From: Gammaproteobacteria bacterium
GTDB taxonomy: Bacteria; Pseudomonadota; Gammaproteobacteria; Steroidobacterales; GCA-2729495
NCBI GenBank assembly: GCA_021773815.1
Contig: JAJFJS010000099.1
Location: 1 to 48,493, forward strand
DNA: 48,493 nucleotides
Direction of reading: 5' to 3'
Every line of letters begins with the position of its first letter. Position 1 is the first letter of the stretch. Positions 23,853 to 31,748 of the stretch are shown one piece after another. Both the position numbers and the translations under genes were made by a program. Below the pieces are notes generated by a model. It saw nothing but the letters and a program-made list of their open reading frames with translations, searched no databases and had not been told where the DNA came from.

Positions 23853-25610
23853 TTACCAGTCAGGGTCGGGATAGCCATAGGTATTGACCAAAGCGCGAAC
23901 GTGGTGGGCATGGGGCTGCAGAAACTCCCGATAGTGCTGCCACTTGAAGCGTGAGGACTGATACAGGGGCCGGATAACCTGCGACCGGGAAGGCGTGTTG
24001 ATCAGCTTCTCTCTGTTTACCGCGTGAAACGACCGATACGAGTCATCGGGTCGAATGCCCAGGAACTCGAATACCCCGGTCACGGTGCGTTCGAAGTCTT
24101 CGACCAGATCCTCGTAACGCACGACATGCAGTTCGAGATTGAGTTCATCGCGGAATCGTTCAAACAGCGTCATAACATCCCGGTATCGGCTGAAGCATCC
24201 CTCGAGGCTCGTGAAGAATGCCATTTCGTTATTCAGTAGAAAGTCCTGCTGAAAGCAGCTCAGGCAGACATCAAGGGGATGGCGCAGCGATAGAATATAT
24301 CGTGCATCCGGAAACAGCAGTCGAATCAGCGGCAGGTGCATGATATTCAACGGCAGCTTGTCGATGACGACCGTACAGTCTTCCGTATTTTCGAGGTAAT
24401 TTTTCGTCGTGGCCGCGTACAACTCCCGGAGGTCAGCTGTCTGTTCCCGCGTCAGTGCTGATAGTCCGGCCGGGTAGGTCAGCCCGATCCGCTCGATTGC
24501 TTTGCGAATTTCCAGCAGCGTGTCGACTTCGCTGAGCGTTGATACTTGCGGCTGTGTGTCGAGAATGGTTTCCAGCAGCGTCGTGCCGGAACGGGGGAAC
24601 GCCACCATGAATACGTGCCGACAGGACATCGGCTCATCGCCGGGGAATGACGGTAGATCGTCAAGCGCTACATCACGCCAGGCCTGCACCGACTCCGACT
24701 GGTCCGCAGGCGCGTACATGCGCCGCGCAACGCCATTCATCTGCCGGAAGCTCTCGAAGGCTTCGGCATATTTGCCGATTTCTTCCAGCGCTTTCCCCCG
24801 GTAATAAAAGAGACGCCTGGCAACAGCCGGCTCCGGGCAGCCGGCGGCGATGTCTTGTGTCGCGATGTCCAGCACGCCCTGGGTGTTTCTTGTCTCAAAA
24901 TACACCTGCGCCTGCAGTTCCCGCAGTAACTCGTCATTGATTTGCTGTTCGTGGCAATGATCCAGCAGTTCCTGCGCCGGCTCGAAGGCGCGGAACTGCA
25001 CGTACAGGCTGAGCAGCCAGAGCAATTGGCGCTTGTCGAGCCGTGCGAGGCTGGATCGTGCCTGGCCCAGGTGCGCGAGACCCTGCGGCCTGTTGCCGAG
25101 TTGCTGATGTGCCGCCGCCAGCCAGAGCTGTGCTTCCGGCGAGAATTCGGGAATGGCGGCCAGTCGGGCCGCTTGCGCCATCAGTCCATCGATATTGCCG
25201 ATCGTCTGGTAGCAATTGCATAGCTTGATGATTGTGCCGGCATTTTCCGCGGTGGCGTCCAGTGCGATCGATCGTTCGAGGACACCGGCCATCCGCGCCA
25301 GATCGTCCTGCGATATCCGGTCCTTGTGCTGCAGGTAGATCAGGTCACTGATGCGATTGAGGATGCGCACCTTGTCTGCCGGTTGCGTGGCATGCGCTTC
25401 CGCGGCTTCAAAGGCGCTTGCTGCCTCGCCGTATCGTTGCCGTGCCTCGAGCACGTAGGCGTATCGCAACAGGGTGTCCAGATTCCTGCGCGCGGGCTTG
25501 CGATTGATCGCCTCGAGCAGCGTTTGAGCACGTGACAGGTCGCGGTTGCGAATCGCCGCGTCCACCTGCTCCAGTGATTCTTCTGTGTCGGTCACTTGGC
25601 CCTCCCGCAT
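23853..25610 (-). CDS. TPR-domain sulfotransferase
   Basis: 585 residues. The first ~300 are TPR-like helical repeats (LLRYAYVLEARQRYGEAASA, QLWLAAAHQQLGNRPQGLAH). The C-terminal part is a sulfotransferase of the Sulfotransfer_3 type: VAFPRSGTTLLETIL near residue 337 binds the 5'-phosphosulfate of PAPS, and ILSLRHPLDVCLSCFQQDF near 440 binds the 3'-phosphate. No signal peptide is present. It should transfer sulfate from PAPS to a protein or glycan presented through the TPRs. The ATG at 25610 is followed by a GTG at 25595 with GGGAGG just upstream, so the true start may be that GTG. A second member lies at 35261-36613. It is followed upstream by a methyltransferase gene on the same strand, 321 bases away. 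Confidence 0.9.
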   Translation of the reverse strand: MREGQVTDTEESLEQVDAAIRNRDLSRAQTLLEAINRKPARRNLDTLLRYAYVLEARQRYGEAASAFEAAEAHATQPADKVRILNRISDLIYLQHKDRISQDDLARMAGVLERSIALDATAENAGTIIKLCNCYQTIGNIDGLMAQAARLAAIPEFSPEAQLWLAAAHQQLGNRPQGLAHLGQARSSLARLDKRQLLWLLSLYVQFRAFEPAQELLDHCHEQQINDELLRELQAQVYFETRNTQGVLDIATQDIAAGCPEPAVARRLFYYRGKALEEIGKYAEAFESFRQMNGVARRMYAPADQSESVQAWRDVALDDLPSFPGDEPMSCRHVFMVAFPRSGTTLLETILDTQPQVSTLSEVDTLLEIRKAIERIGLTYPAGLSALTREQTADLRELYAATTKNYLENTEDCTVVIDKLPLNIMHLPLIRLLFPDARYILSLRHPLDVCLSCFQQDFLLNNEMAFFTSLEGCFSRYRDVMTLFERFRDELNLELHVVRYEDLVEDFERTVTGVFEFLGIRPDDSYRSFHAVNREKLINTPSRSQVIRPLYQSSRFKWQHYREFLQPHAHHVRALVNTYGYPDPDW

Positions 25611-25931
25611 CCTCAGACCGCCGGTTCCTTATACCAGAATGCGTGTCCACCGATAGTCGGCACGTCGGCCGGCCGCTTTGACACGTCGGCGGCGATGTTC
25701 GCGCGTGCGGCCTGTTGCGCCCGATCCCGAATGTTGCGAGCGGCGCAAAGCCGTCCGACAGACTGTCGGCTCGATGCAGCGATGGCTTTACGTGACCTCC
25801 CGTGTCGGTTTATCGCGGCATGGCTTCACGCCGTCCAGGCGAATCGGCCGGATGACCGCATATACCCCGCCTTTCCTGTCGACGATTGAGGACGGACTGG
25901 CCGTCAGGGCCGCACCCGACGCACGTTGGGG
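25611..25931. other. Intergenic region upstream of the TPR-sulfotransferase
   Basis: 321 bases with no gene. It contains a perfect palindrome, CCGACAG-A-CTGTCGG, at 25755-25769, which could be a regulator site for the sulfotransferase gene. No clear promoter boxes were found. Confidence 0.4.
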
Positions 25932-27725
25932 TCAGGCTCCGGCCGGATTCAGCGGCTGTGCAAAGAACTGGTACATCCCGGTAAACAGTCTCGGTTCCTT
26001 TTCCTCGACTTCCTGCCAGGCGCTCAGGTCGTAAGGATTTCCTGTACCGCCCAGCAGGTTGAATCGATGGATTTCGGTCGGCGAGAAAGTCAGGAACTCC
26101 AGCTCGTTGTCGCGCAGAATTTGAACCAGCTCCGGAATTGTGTATTGGCTTTCCTGCTCATGCAGGATCAGGTCCCGGCAACCGCTGACCGAGAAGAAAT
26201 CCCGAAATTCCATGATCCGGCGGTACCGGGCGAAGCTGTCGTCGGTAAGAAATCGATGCCGCAATTCGCGAATCGCGTCGGCGTCCCAGCTCTTGCCCAG
26301 ACGTGAATGCTCGCGACGAAATGCAATAATCGTTTGCCTGGCCAATTGGCTGTAGTAGCCGAGCCGGATGATGCCGTCGGCCCGCAGGAACTTGCGCAGG
26401 ATTGCCAGTCCCGCATTCGGATCCTGCAGATGATGCAGTACACCGATGCTTTCGATGATGTCGAAGCGGTCCTCCGGCTCACCCAATGTCGTTTCATCAA
26501 GGGCCAGAATATCGGCCTGCAGGAATTTGATATTCCGGATGCCCAGCCGCTCGGCCATCATTCTGGCGTATGCCAGACTGGCGGCGCTGATATCGATTGC
26601 GGTGATCTCCAGCCAGGGAAAGGTGATGGCATGCGAGATCGGGTGCCAACCGGTGCCGCAACCGGCTACGAGCATGCGGCGAAACGGATTGCCGGATTGC
26701 GGGTGCCACGCGGGGCAACGGGTCAGGGAAAAGAATTCCGGGTATGGCAAGGCTTGTGTGTTGGTGTTCCATTCCGGCGTGACCCAGCGCGGATAGGGGT
26801 TCTCCGTATACATCCGGGCGACGGCCCTGGAGGTGTCGTCGGTGAGTCCGGCGCTCTCGCTGAACTCACGGGAATAGTGTTTCAGGACCTGCCGTTCCGT
26901 CAGGTCGGCGTCGATGAAGTCGGCCAGTACCGGCAGATTGGCGGGTACGCAGGATTTCAGCGTCGCACCGGTGATGGGCAGTTCCCCGGGCGCCCGATAC
27001 ATGAGTGTGCCGAGGAGCAGGGGCAGCGCCTTGTTTGTCGCGGGACGGTCGTTGGCGCACAGAGTGGTCAGCCGTGATGCCATCTGATCGAGAATCGTCG
27101 CCTCGTCGGCCCCGATATAGAATGCATATTCATTTCGTCTACCCTGGGCGGCTAATGAGACGGCCAGTTCCGATAGGTCCCGGAAAGATTCCGGATCGGC
27201 CTGCAGCAAGAACAGCATTTGTTTCCTGAGGTCCGTGCACAGTAACTCCGCGCCGGGAGACACAATCCAGAAATTGCGCAGTACCGCGTGGATCAACCGA
27301 GAGTGATCGCATGCGGCCAACGGTGACGGCTCCAGCTGCGCGCCGGCGATCTTATGCTGCAGGAGCATGTGAACGAGTTCATTGATCGGCATGCAATCGA
27401 TACCGGGGCAGGCCAGGATGCGACAGACCTCGGCTTCCACCTCGGCACTGATGTCGATGTTTCGCAGACCTTGCATGATCGCGACGATCTGGAAGGTCAC
27501 CTGGGGCTGTTGCTTGAATGGCGTCGATAAGGTCAGCGATATTGCGAATGCCCGTTCAAAATCCTGTGTTTGCGCAAAGTTGATCATCTTCTGATGCAGC
27601 AGGCGGTCGTCGCCCGGGTGCGTGGTCAACATTGCGTCCAATTGCGCGTTGGCCGCCTCGAATTGACCTTTGGCTAGCAGCTCGTGCTGGGTGACAAAGA
27701 ATTCATCGGGAGTCTTGGGGGTCAT
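25932..27725 (-). CDS. SAM-dependent methyltransferase with long helical N-terminal region
   Basis: 597 residues, ATG at 27725 with AAAGGG upstream. Residues ~1-270 are helical and repeat-like (FFVTQHELLAKGQFEAANAQ), suggesting TPR-type binding repeats. YTENPYPRWV near residue 300 is typical of this methyltransferase subgroup. Motif I is MLVAGCGTGWHPISHA near 348, followed by ITAIDIS and VLHHLQDPNAG near 428. The last ~150 residues include RLGYYSQLARQ and may shape the acceptor site. The acceptor is unknown; a protein or glycan bound by the N-terminal repeats is the obvious guess. No signal peptide. It is on the same strand as the TPR-sulfotransferase downstream and shares its architecture (repeat plus transferase). 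Confidence 0.85.
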   Translation of the reverse strand: MTPKTPDEFFVTQHELLAKGQFEAANAQLDAMLTTHPGDDRLLHQKMINFAQTQDFERAFAISLTLSTPFKQQPQVTFQIVAIMQGLRNIDISAEVEAEVCRILACPGIDCMPINELVHMLLQHKIAGAQLEPSPLAACDHSRLIHAVLRNFWIVSPGAELLCTDLRKQMLFLLQADPESFRDLSELAVSLAAQGRRNEYAFYIGADEATILDQMASRLTTLCANDRPATNKALPLLLGTLMYRAPGELPITGATLKSCVPANLPVLADFIDADLTERQVLKHYSREFSESAGLTDDTSRAVARMYTENPYPRWVTPEWNTNTQALPYPEFFSLTRCPAWHPQSGNPFRRMLVAGCGTGWHPISHAITFPWLEITAIDISAASLAYARMMAERLGIRNIKFLQADILALDETTLGEPEDRFDIIESIGVLHHLQDPNAGLAILRKFLRADGIIRLGYYSQLARQTIIAFRREHSRLGKSWDADAIRELRHRFLTDDSFARYRRIMEFRDFFSVSGCRDLILHEQESQYTIPELVQILRDNELEFLTFSPTEIHRFNLLGGTGNPYDLSAWQEVEEKEPRLFTGMYQFFAQPLNPAGA

Positions 27726-28084
27726 TATTTTCGGCCCTTTCCGTCGCCGGTAGCGAAAGTGAAAAAATTGCTCGATGCCGGACCTAGCCGTCAGGCGTTT
27801 TCGCCACCGATAGTGGCGAAGCGAAAATCATAGCCCCTTTCGTCGCGGCGTCGCCTGCTGCGGATCGATCGACGATGGATGGCGGGCCCGCAAATGACTG
27901 CAGAGTGGTCGTTCCGGCAAGAGGCGGCTGATGGATTGGCGACCTGACGGCAGCTGTGTGGTGACTGCGGTTCACCGGACCCCTAAAGAGAATGAATTAA
28001 GTCGATGTTTGCCGGACAGAATATCGCCCATACTGCGGTACGGCGAAAATAGAGGTAAATCCCGCGCTTATGTCAACTTGAGGC
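27726..28084. other. Divergent intergenic region with a perfect hairpin
   Basis: No gene is supported here. TTCGCCAC at 27800-27807 pairs exactly with GTGGCGAA at 27813-27820, with flanking GCGTTTT and GCGAAAA extending the symmetry. It lies in the leader or promoter region of the minus-strand methyltransferase gene and may be an operator or RNA hairpin. The region also separates that gene from the riboswitch-controlled gene. Confidence 0.45.
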
Positions 28085-28112
28085 TTGCCCTCGGCCGTGC
28101 ATCGGGTATAGT
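28085..28112 (+). promoter_or_regulatory. Predicted promoter of the c-di-GMP riboswitch mRNA
   Basis: TTGCCC at 28085-28090 and TATAGT at 28107-28112 are spaced by 16 bases. The start of transcription would fall near 28119, about ten bases before the first helix of the riboswitch, as expected for its leader. Confidence 0.6.
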
Positions 28113-28129
28113 CGGGACGTCCGAAAAAG

Positions 28130-28242
28130 AAGGAAAGGGCACTCCAGGCGCAAGCCTGGTTCGCAAAGCCACGGGTCTTGCTACTCAGGCTGCATCGCAG
28201 TCGGGAGCGAATAGGGGAAGACAGCCGGGCTACAACCTCCTT
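28130..28242 (+). promoter_or_regulatory. Cyclic di-GMP-I (GEMM-I) riboswitch
   Basis: All landmarks of the GEMM-I aptamer are present in order. P1 forms from AAGGA (28130-28134) and TCCTT (28238-28242). P2 is CCAGGC-GCAA-GCCTGG (28144-28159) with the GNRA tetraloop that docks in P3. The invariant CGCAAAGCC is at 28162-28170. P3 closes with GTCTT (28175-28179) and AAGAC (28218-28222), followed by the conserved CAGCCGGG (28222-28229). GEMM-I RNAs bind c-di-GMP and control motility, biofilm and surface genes. The controlled gene is the small surface protein at 28286, 43 bases downstream. Confidence 0.95.
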
Positions 28243-28276
28243 GAAAAAGACATGTCAATTCGAAAATCTTTGGAGG
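28236..28276 (+). promoter_or_regulatory. Expression platform: anti-Shine-Dalgarno overlapping P1
   Basis: CCTCC (28236-28240) is complementary to the ribosome binding site GGAGG (28272-28276), and AAAGA (28246-28250) pairs with TCTTT (28267-28271) in the same hairpin. CCTCC overlaps the 3' strand of aptamer helix P1. Ligand-stabilised P1 would therefore free the ribosome binding site, so c-di-GMP is predicted to turn translation on. This is inference from base pairing only. Confidence 0.6.
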
Positions 28277-28285
28277 ATTATTTCA

Positions 28286-28915
28286 ATGAAGAAATCTGCA
28301 ATTGCCTTGGCAGTCGCGACGGCCATGGGGGCGTCCGCTGCGAATGCGGCGGCGTGGAATCTAACCACCTATATCACAAAGTCGAGTAACGGCCAGAGTG
28401 CAGGTGTACTGGCTGGTGACACCAGCTTTGTGACCGGCGTCGGCAACAGCCTCGTCTCGAACGGTGCATTCAGCGCCGCGTTTTCCGTTGGCGTGACGCC
28501 GCTGATGACGCAAGCCTGGGGCGCCGGCACGACGATGTCGGGTGGCGGTACCGTATCGGGTTCTTTCAACTGTCTGGAAGGTCTTTTCGGCGGATACGTG
28601 GGTGCCAGCATCTGTGGTAACTACAATTTCGGCGGCAACTACGCCAACGAGTCGACCGTCAATACCGACGGTAGCAATCGTGTGATTGGTGGTGACGATA
28701 TGTCCATCGGGCCTGCGCAGTCGGTCGCGGACTTCACCGGGTTTGCTCCGGTATTTCCGGATTCCGATTTCGTGACGACGATCCGGCTCGAAAGCGGTAC
28801 GGCGAATTCCGGCAATATCTGGGAGTTCACGGCAGTTCCGGTTCCGGCAGCCGCATGGTTGTTCGGTTCGGCACTCGGCCTGCTCGGCTGGGCACGCCGT
28901 CGCACGACTTCCTGA
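28286..28915 (+). CDS. Small exosortase-type surface protein with shared two-cysteine domain
   Basis: 209 residues from the ATG at 28286 with GGAGG at 28272-28276. MKKSAIALAVATAMGASAAN is a signal peptide ending about residue 22. The core (about 90-165) has CLEGLFGGYVGASICGNYNF, NYANESTVNTDG and VIGGDDMSIG, nearly identical to the protein at 19136 and related to that at 15723. The C-terminus VPVPAAAWLFGSALGLLGWA plus RRR is a PEP-CTERM/VPLPA-type sorting signal, cut by an exosortase before export to the outer surface. There are no Ig-like modules. The gene is under the c-di-GMP riboswitch and ends in a strong terminator, so it forms its own unit. A biofilm-matrix or surface role is likely (inference); biochemical function is unknown. 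Confidence 0.9.
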   Translation: MKKSAIALAVATAMGASAANAAAWNLTTYITKSSNGQSAGVLAGDTSFVTGVGNSLVSNGAFSAAFSVGVTPLMTQAWGAGTTMSGGGTVSGSFNCLEGLFGGYVGASICGNYNFGGNYANESTVNTDGSNRVIGGDDMSIGPAQSVADFTGFAPVFPDSDFVTTIRLESGTANSGNIWEFTAVPVPAAAWLFGSALGLLGWARRRTTS

Positions 28916-28969
28916 GTCGCGAGACCGCAATGATTTTCGGCCGGGTTCTGCCCGGTTGGTGATCGGAAG

Positions 28970-28997
28970 AACCCCGCCCTCGGCGGGGTTTTTTTTT
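28970..28997 (+). terminator. Strong Rho-independent terminator
   Basis: AACCCCGCC (28970-28978) pairs with GGCGGGGTT (28982-28990) around a CTC loop, and nine T residues end at 28997. It terminates the riboswitch-controlled gene. Confidence 0.95.
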
Positions 28998-29043
28998 GGG
29001 GGGGGCTGTCGTAGACGGCGGGAATTGAGGGGATTAAGGGGAC

Positions 29044-29101
29044 GACTTATCTCCCCAGGCCTCATCGCTATGATATGCACGGCCCTGGCACGAGATAAGT
29101 C
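29044..29101. repeat. REP/MITE-like inverted repeat, related to the one at 9860
   Basis: GACTTATCTC (29044-29053) pairs exactly with GAGATAAGTC (29092-29101), and the inner CCAGG/CCTGG extends the stem. The flanks GGATTAAGGGGAC and CTGTCCCTTCATT resemble the outer arms of the 9860-9951 element. It is a diverged copy of the same family; no transposase is nearby. Confidence 0.75.
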
Positions 29102-29267
29102 AACTGTCCCTTCATTTCCGTTATTCCCTGTCGGGATATCCCGGTGATTGGCTGCGTTCGCTGTGAAGAGCTCGGTTGCGGCGGCGGAATCGCTGTCCAA
29201 TAATACGGGCGGCTCTGTCATCGCCTGATCGCGCATCGTCGATCGGGCCCACGAGAAGGAGAATACA

Positions 29268-31652
29268 GTGTTGGCGAGATCAGTTGCCCTGCTTTGCGTT
29301 ATTGCGTTGCTTGCCGCCTGCAGTTCGCCGGAGGATCGGGTCGCGAGTTATCTCGATAAGGCGAGGCAACTGTTCGACGAGGGCCAGTATGTCGAGGCCC
29401 GGATCGAGGCCCGCAACGCGGTCCAGATCCGACCCAAAAACGCCCAGGCGCGTCTGCTGCTGGCGGAATTGGCGTTGGAACAGAAAGCTTATGTCGCTGC
29501 GCTGAACCATCTGAAGATCGCTGTGGAAACCGAACCCGAGCTGCTGGATGCCCGCTTGTCGCTGGGGTTCCTGTATTACTATGGGCGGGCCCTTGAGGAA
29601 CTGTCCGAACAGGTCGAGATTGCGAACCGGTTGGCGCCCCAGGATCCCCGCGTATTGCTGATGAATGCCCGGTTGCTCGAGGCCAGGGGCGACAAGACTG
29701 CTGCGCTCGACAAGCTGGACAAATCCTTGCGCGCCGACCCGTCGAGTGCACAGGCGATTGGCTTCATGGCGTCGCTCGCCGCCGAATTACAGGGCGAGGA
29801 TGCGGGTATCGCCGTCATCAATGGGTATCTCGGAGCGGTTGCGGCCGATGAGGTTGAGACGTTGCGCGCCCTGAAAGCCGTCTTCCTCAGCAATGCGGGG
29901 CGTGATGATGAGGTCGAGGCCGAGATTCGGCAACTCGCGGCCGATTATCCAGATAATGAACGTTATCCCGAGGCGTTGACCCGGTACTATGTTGCCGAAG
30001 GTCGCGTCGAGGACGCGGAACAGGTCTTGCGTGACGTGATCCGCCGGGACCAGGCGGATGTCGGGCGCCAGATCGACCTGATTCAGTTTCTCGCGGGGCA
30101 GCGTGACAGCGAATCGGCGGAGGCCGCGCTCAAGGATTTTATCCGCAACTCCCCCGACTCTCCGGAGTTGCGGCTGACGCTTGGCCAACTCTATGATTCC
30201 GAAGGACGTCTGGATGATGCGATCGTCGAGTACGAGCGCACTATTGCGATGGCGCCCGGCAGCAACGAGAGCTTTGTCGCACAAAATCGCATTGTTTCGG
30301 TGCTCGCGCGCCGCGGCAAATCCGACGCAGCGCGTGCGCTGGTGGAACGGATCCTCGCCGAGCGGCCGGACGATGAGGGGGCTCTGCTGGCGCGCGCGGC
30401 GTTCAATATGGCCTCGGGCCACTACCAGGACGTGATTGCCGATGCGCGTGTGATCGTGCGCAAGAACCCGGCGTCGGAGGATGGCCGGATCATGATGGCC
30501 CGTGTGCATCAGGCGCTGGGTGAAACCTTGCTGGCACAGGACGCCTATCGTTCGGTGCTGGACGATAATCCCACGAGTGCGCCCGCGGCGACGGGCCTGG
30601 CTACCCTGCTGGTCGAGGGCGGCAAACCCGGCGAAGCGCTGGCCGTACTCGAACCCGTGACGCAGTCTGAACAGACCGATGTGGCGGCGCTCGAGGTGCT
30701 GGCAGTGGCGTTAACGGCTCTCGGGGATCTGGAAGCGGCGGAAAATGCGGCTCGGCGCATCGTCGAGTCAGATTCGGGCTCGGGAAGCGGTGACTACCAA
30801 TTTGGCCGGATTGCAGAGACGCGCGGCGATATCAATGAGGCGATCAGCTTCTACAAGCGTGCCCTGCAGAAGGATCCTGCCTTGCTGGCTGCGTTGCAGG
30901 CTTTGGTGTCGGTCAGCCTGTCCGGCGGTCGGTCCAACGAGGCGATCGAAGCGTCGCAGCAGTTCATCGCCGATAATCCCGACCAGTCTGGTGCCCGGCT
31001 GCTGCTGGCCAGCGCGTACCTGCAGGCGGGCCGGGCGTCCGCTGCCGAGCAGGAATTCAAGCAGCTGATTGCGGATGAGCCTGCGCTGCCGCAGGCCTAT
31101 GTCAATCTCGCGGCGGTCTATGATGATGACAGCGATCAACGATACGAGACATTGCGTCGCGGCTTACGGGCCAACCCGGAGGACTTGCGGCTCGGTATTT
31201 TGCTCGGGCTGGAGTATGAGCGCCACGGGCGTGTCGACGACGCCATCGCCGCCTACGAGGAGGCGATGGCGTTGAACCCGGACAATGCGCTGGTGCCCAA
31301 CAACCTGGCGATGCTGCTGCTGGACCACCGGTCCGATGAAAGCAACCTGGGCCGGGCGATGGAACTCTCCCGGCGTTTCGAGCGCAGCGACGAAGCCACG
31401 GAACTGGATACGCTGGGCTGGGCGTACTACCGCAACGGCGATTATCCCGCGGCGGTCAGGGTACTGGAGCGTGTCGTCGCATCGGTCGGCGAGGTCGCGG
31501 TCCTTCGCTACCATCTTGGCATGGCGTATCGCGCCGCGGGTAATCTGGTTCAGGCCGAGGCCGAACTTGCGCGCGCCGTGGCACTGGCCGATCAGCCGTT
31601 TACCGGTATCGAGGAGGCCAAGGTCGCGCTGGCAGAACTCAGAATCGAGTGA
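29268..31652 (+). CDS. prsT: PEP-CTERM-system TPR lipoprotein PrsT-like
   Basis: 794 residues from GTG at 29268 (AAGGAG just upstream; TTG at 29271 is possible). The N-terminus LLCVIALLAACSSPE is a lipoprotein signal with lipobox LAAC. RVASYLDKARQLFDEGQYVE is the characteristic opening of the TPR lipoproteins named PrsT in exosortase/PEP-CTERM genomes. The rest is continuous TPR (for example LRLTLGQLYDSEGRLDDAIV and ALNPDNALVPNNLAMLLLDH). PrsT is thought to act in export of exopolysaccharide or of sorted proteins, but its biochemistry is not established. It follows the riboswitch-controlled PEP-CTERM-like gene, separated by a terminator and a REP-like repeat. No exosortase or EPS genes are in the window. 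Confidence 0.85.
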   Translation: MLARSVALLCVIALLAACSSPEDRVASYLDKARQLFDEGQYVEARIEARNAVQIRPKNAQARLLLAELALEQKAYVAALNHLKIAVETEPELLDARLSLGFLYYYGRALEELSEQVEIANRLAPQDPRVLLMNARLLEARGDKTAALDKLDKSLRADPSSAQAIGFMASLAAELQGEDAGIAVINGYLGAVAADEVETLRALKAVFLSNAGRDDEVEAEIRQLAADYPDNERYPEALTRYYVAEGRVEDAEQVLRDVIRRDQADVGRQIDLIQFLAGQRDSESAEAALKDFIRNSPDSPELRLTLGQLYDSEGRLDDAIVEYERTIAMAPGSNESFVAQNRIVSVLARRGKSDAARALVERILAERPDDEGALLARAAFNMASGHYQDVIADARVIVRKNPASEDGRIMMARVHQALGETLLAQDAYRSVLDDNPTSAPAATGLATLLVEGGKPGEALAVLEPVTQSEQTDVAALEVLAVALTALGDLEAAENAARRIVESDSGSGSGDYQFGRIAETRGDINEAISFYKRALQKDPALLAALQALVSVSLSGGRSNEAIEASQQFIADNPDQSGARLLLASAYLQAGRASAAEQEFKQLIADEPALPQAYVNLAAVYDDDSDQRYETLRRGLRANPEDLRLGILLGLEYERHGRVDDAIAAYEEAMALNPDNALVPNNLAMLLLDHRSDESNLGRAMELSRRFERSDEATELDTLGWAYYRNGDYPAAVRVLERVVASVGEVAVLRYHLGMAYRAAGNLVQAEAELARAVALADQPFTGIEEAKVALAELRIE

Positions 31653-31657
31653 CTCGA

Positions 31658-31686
31658 CCCCGGGCCGCCCCGGGAGCGGCACTGTT
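31658..31686. terminator. Weak GC-rich hairpin after prsT-like gene
   Basis: CCCGGG at 31659-31664 can pair with CCCGGG at 31669-31674 (loop CCGC), or GCCGC 31664-31668 with GCGGC 31676-31680. GTTTT follows. It lies between convergent genes. Possible terminator. Confidence 0.3.
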
Positions 31687-31748
31687 TTCCCGATAGATTA
31701 TGGGCGCGGAGATGGGAGGCCGGTCGTCCGGCCGTTCCATCCCGGGCC

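Noticed and set aside
25744-25766. CGCAAAGCC followed by CCGACAG, reminiscent of a second GEMM riboswitch
   Set aside because: No P2 hairpin with GNRA loop precedes it, no CAGCCGGG follows, and no plus-strand gene is downstream.
27931-28389. ORF of 152 codons overlapping the riboswitch
   Set aside because: It runs through the structured aptamer and the start of the 28286 gene in another frame, and has no ribosome binding site or family resemblance.
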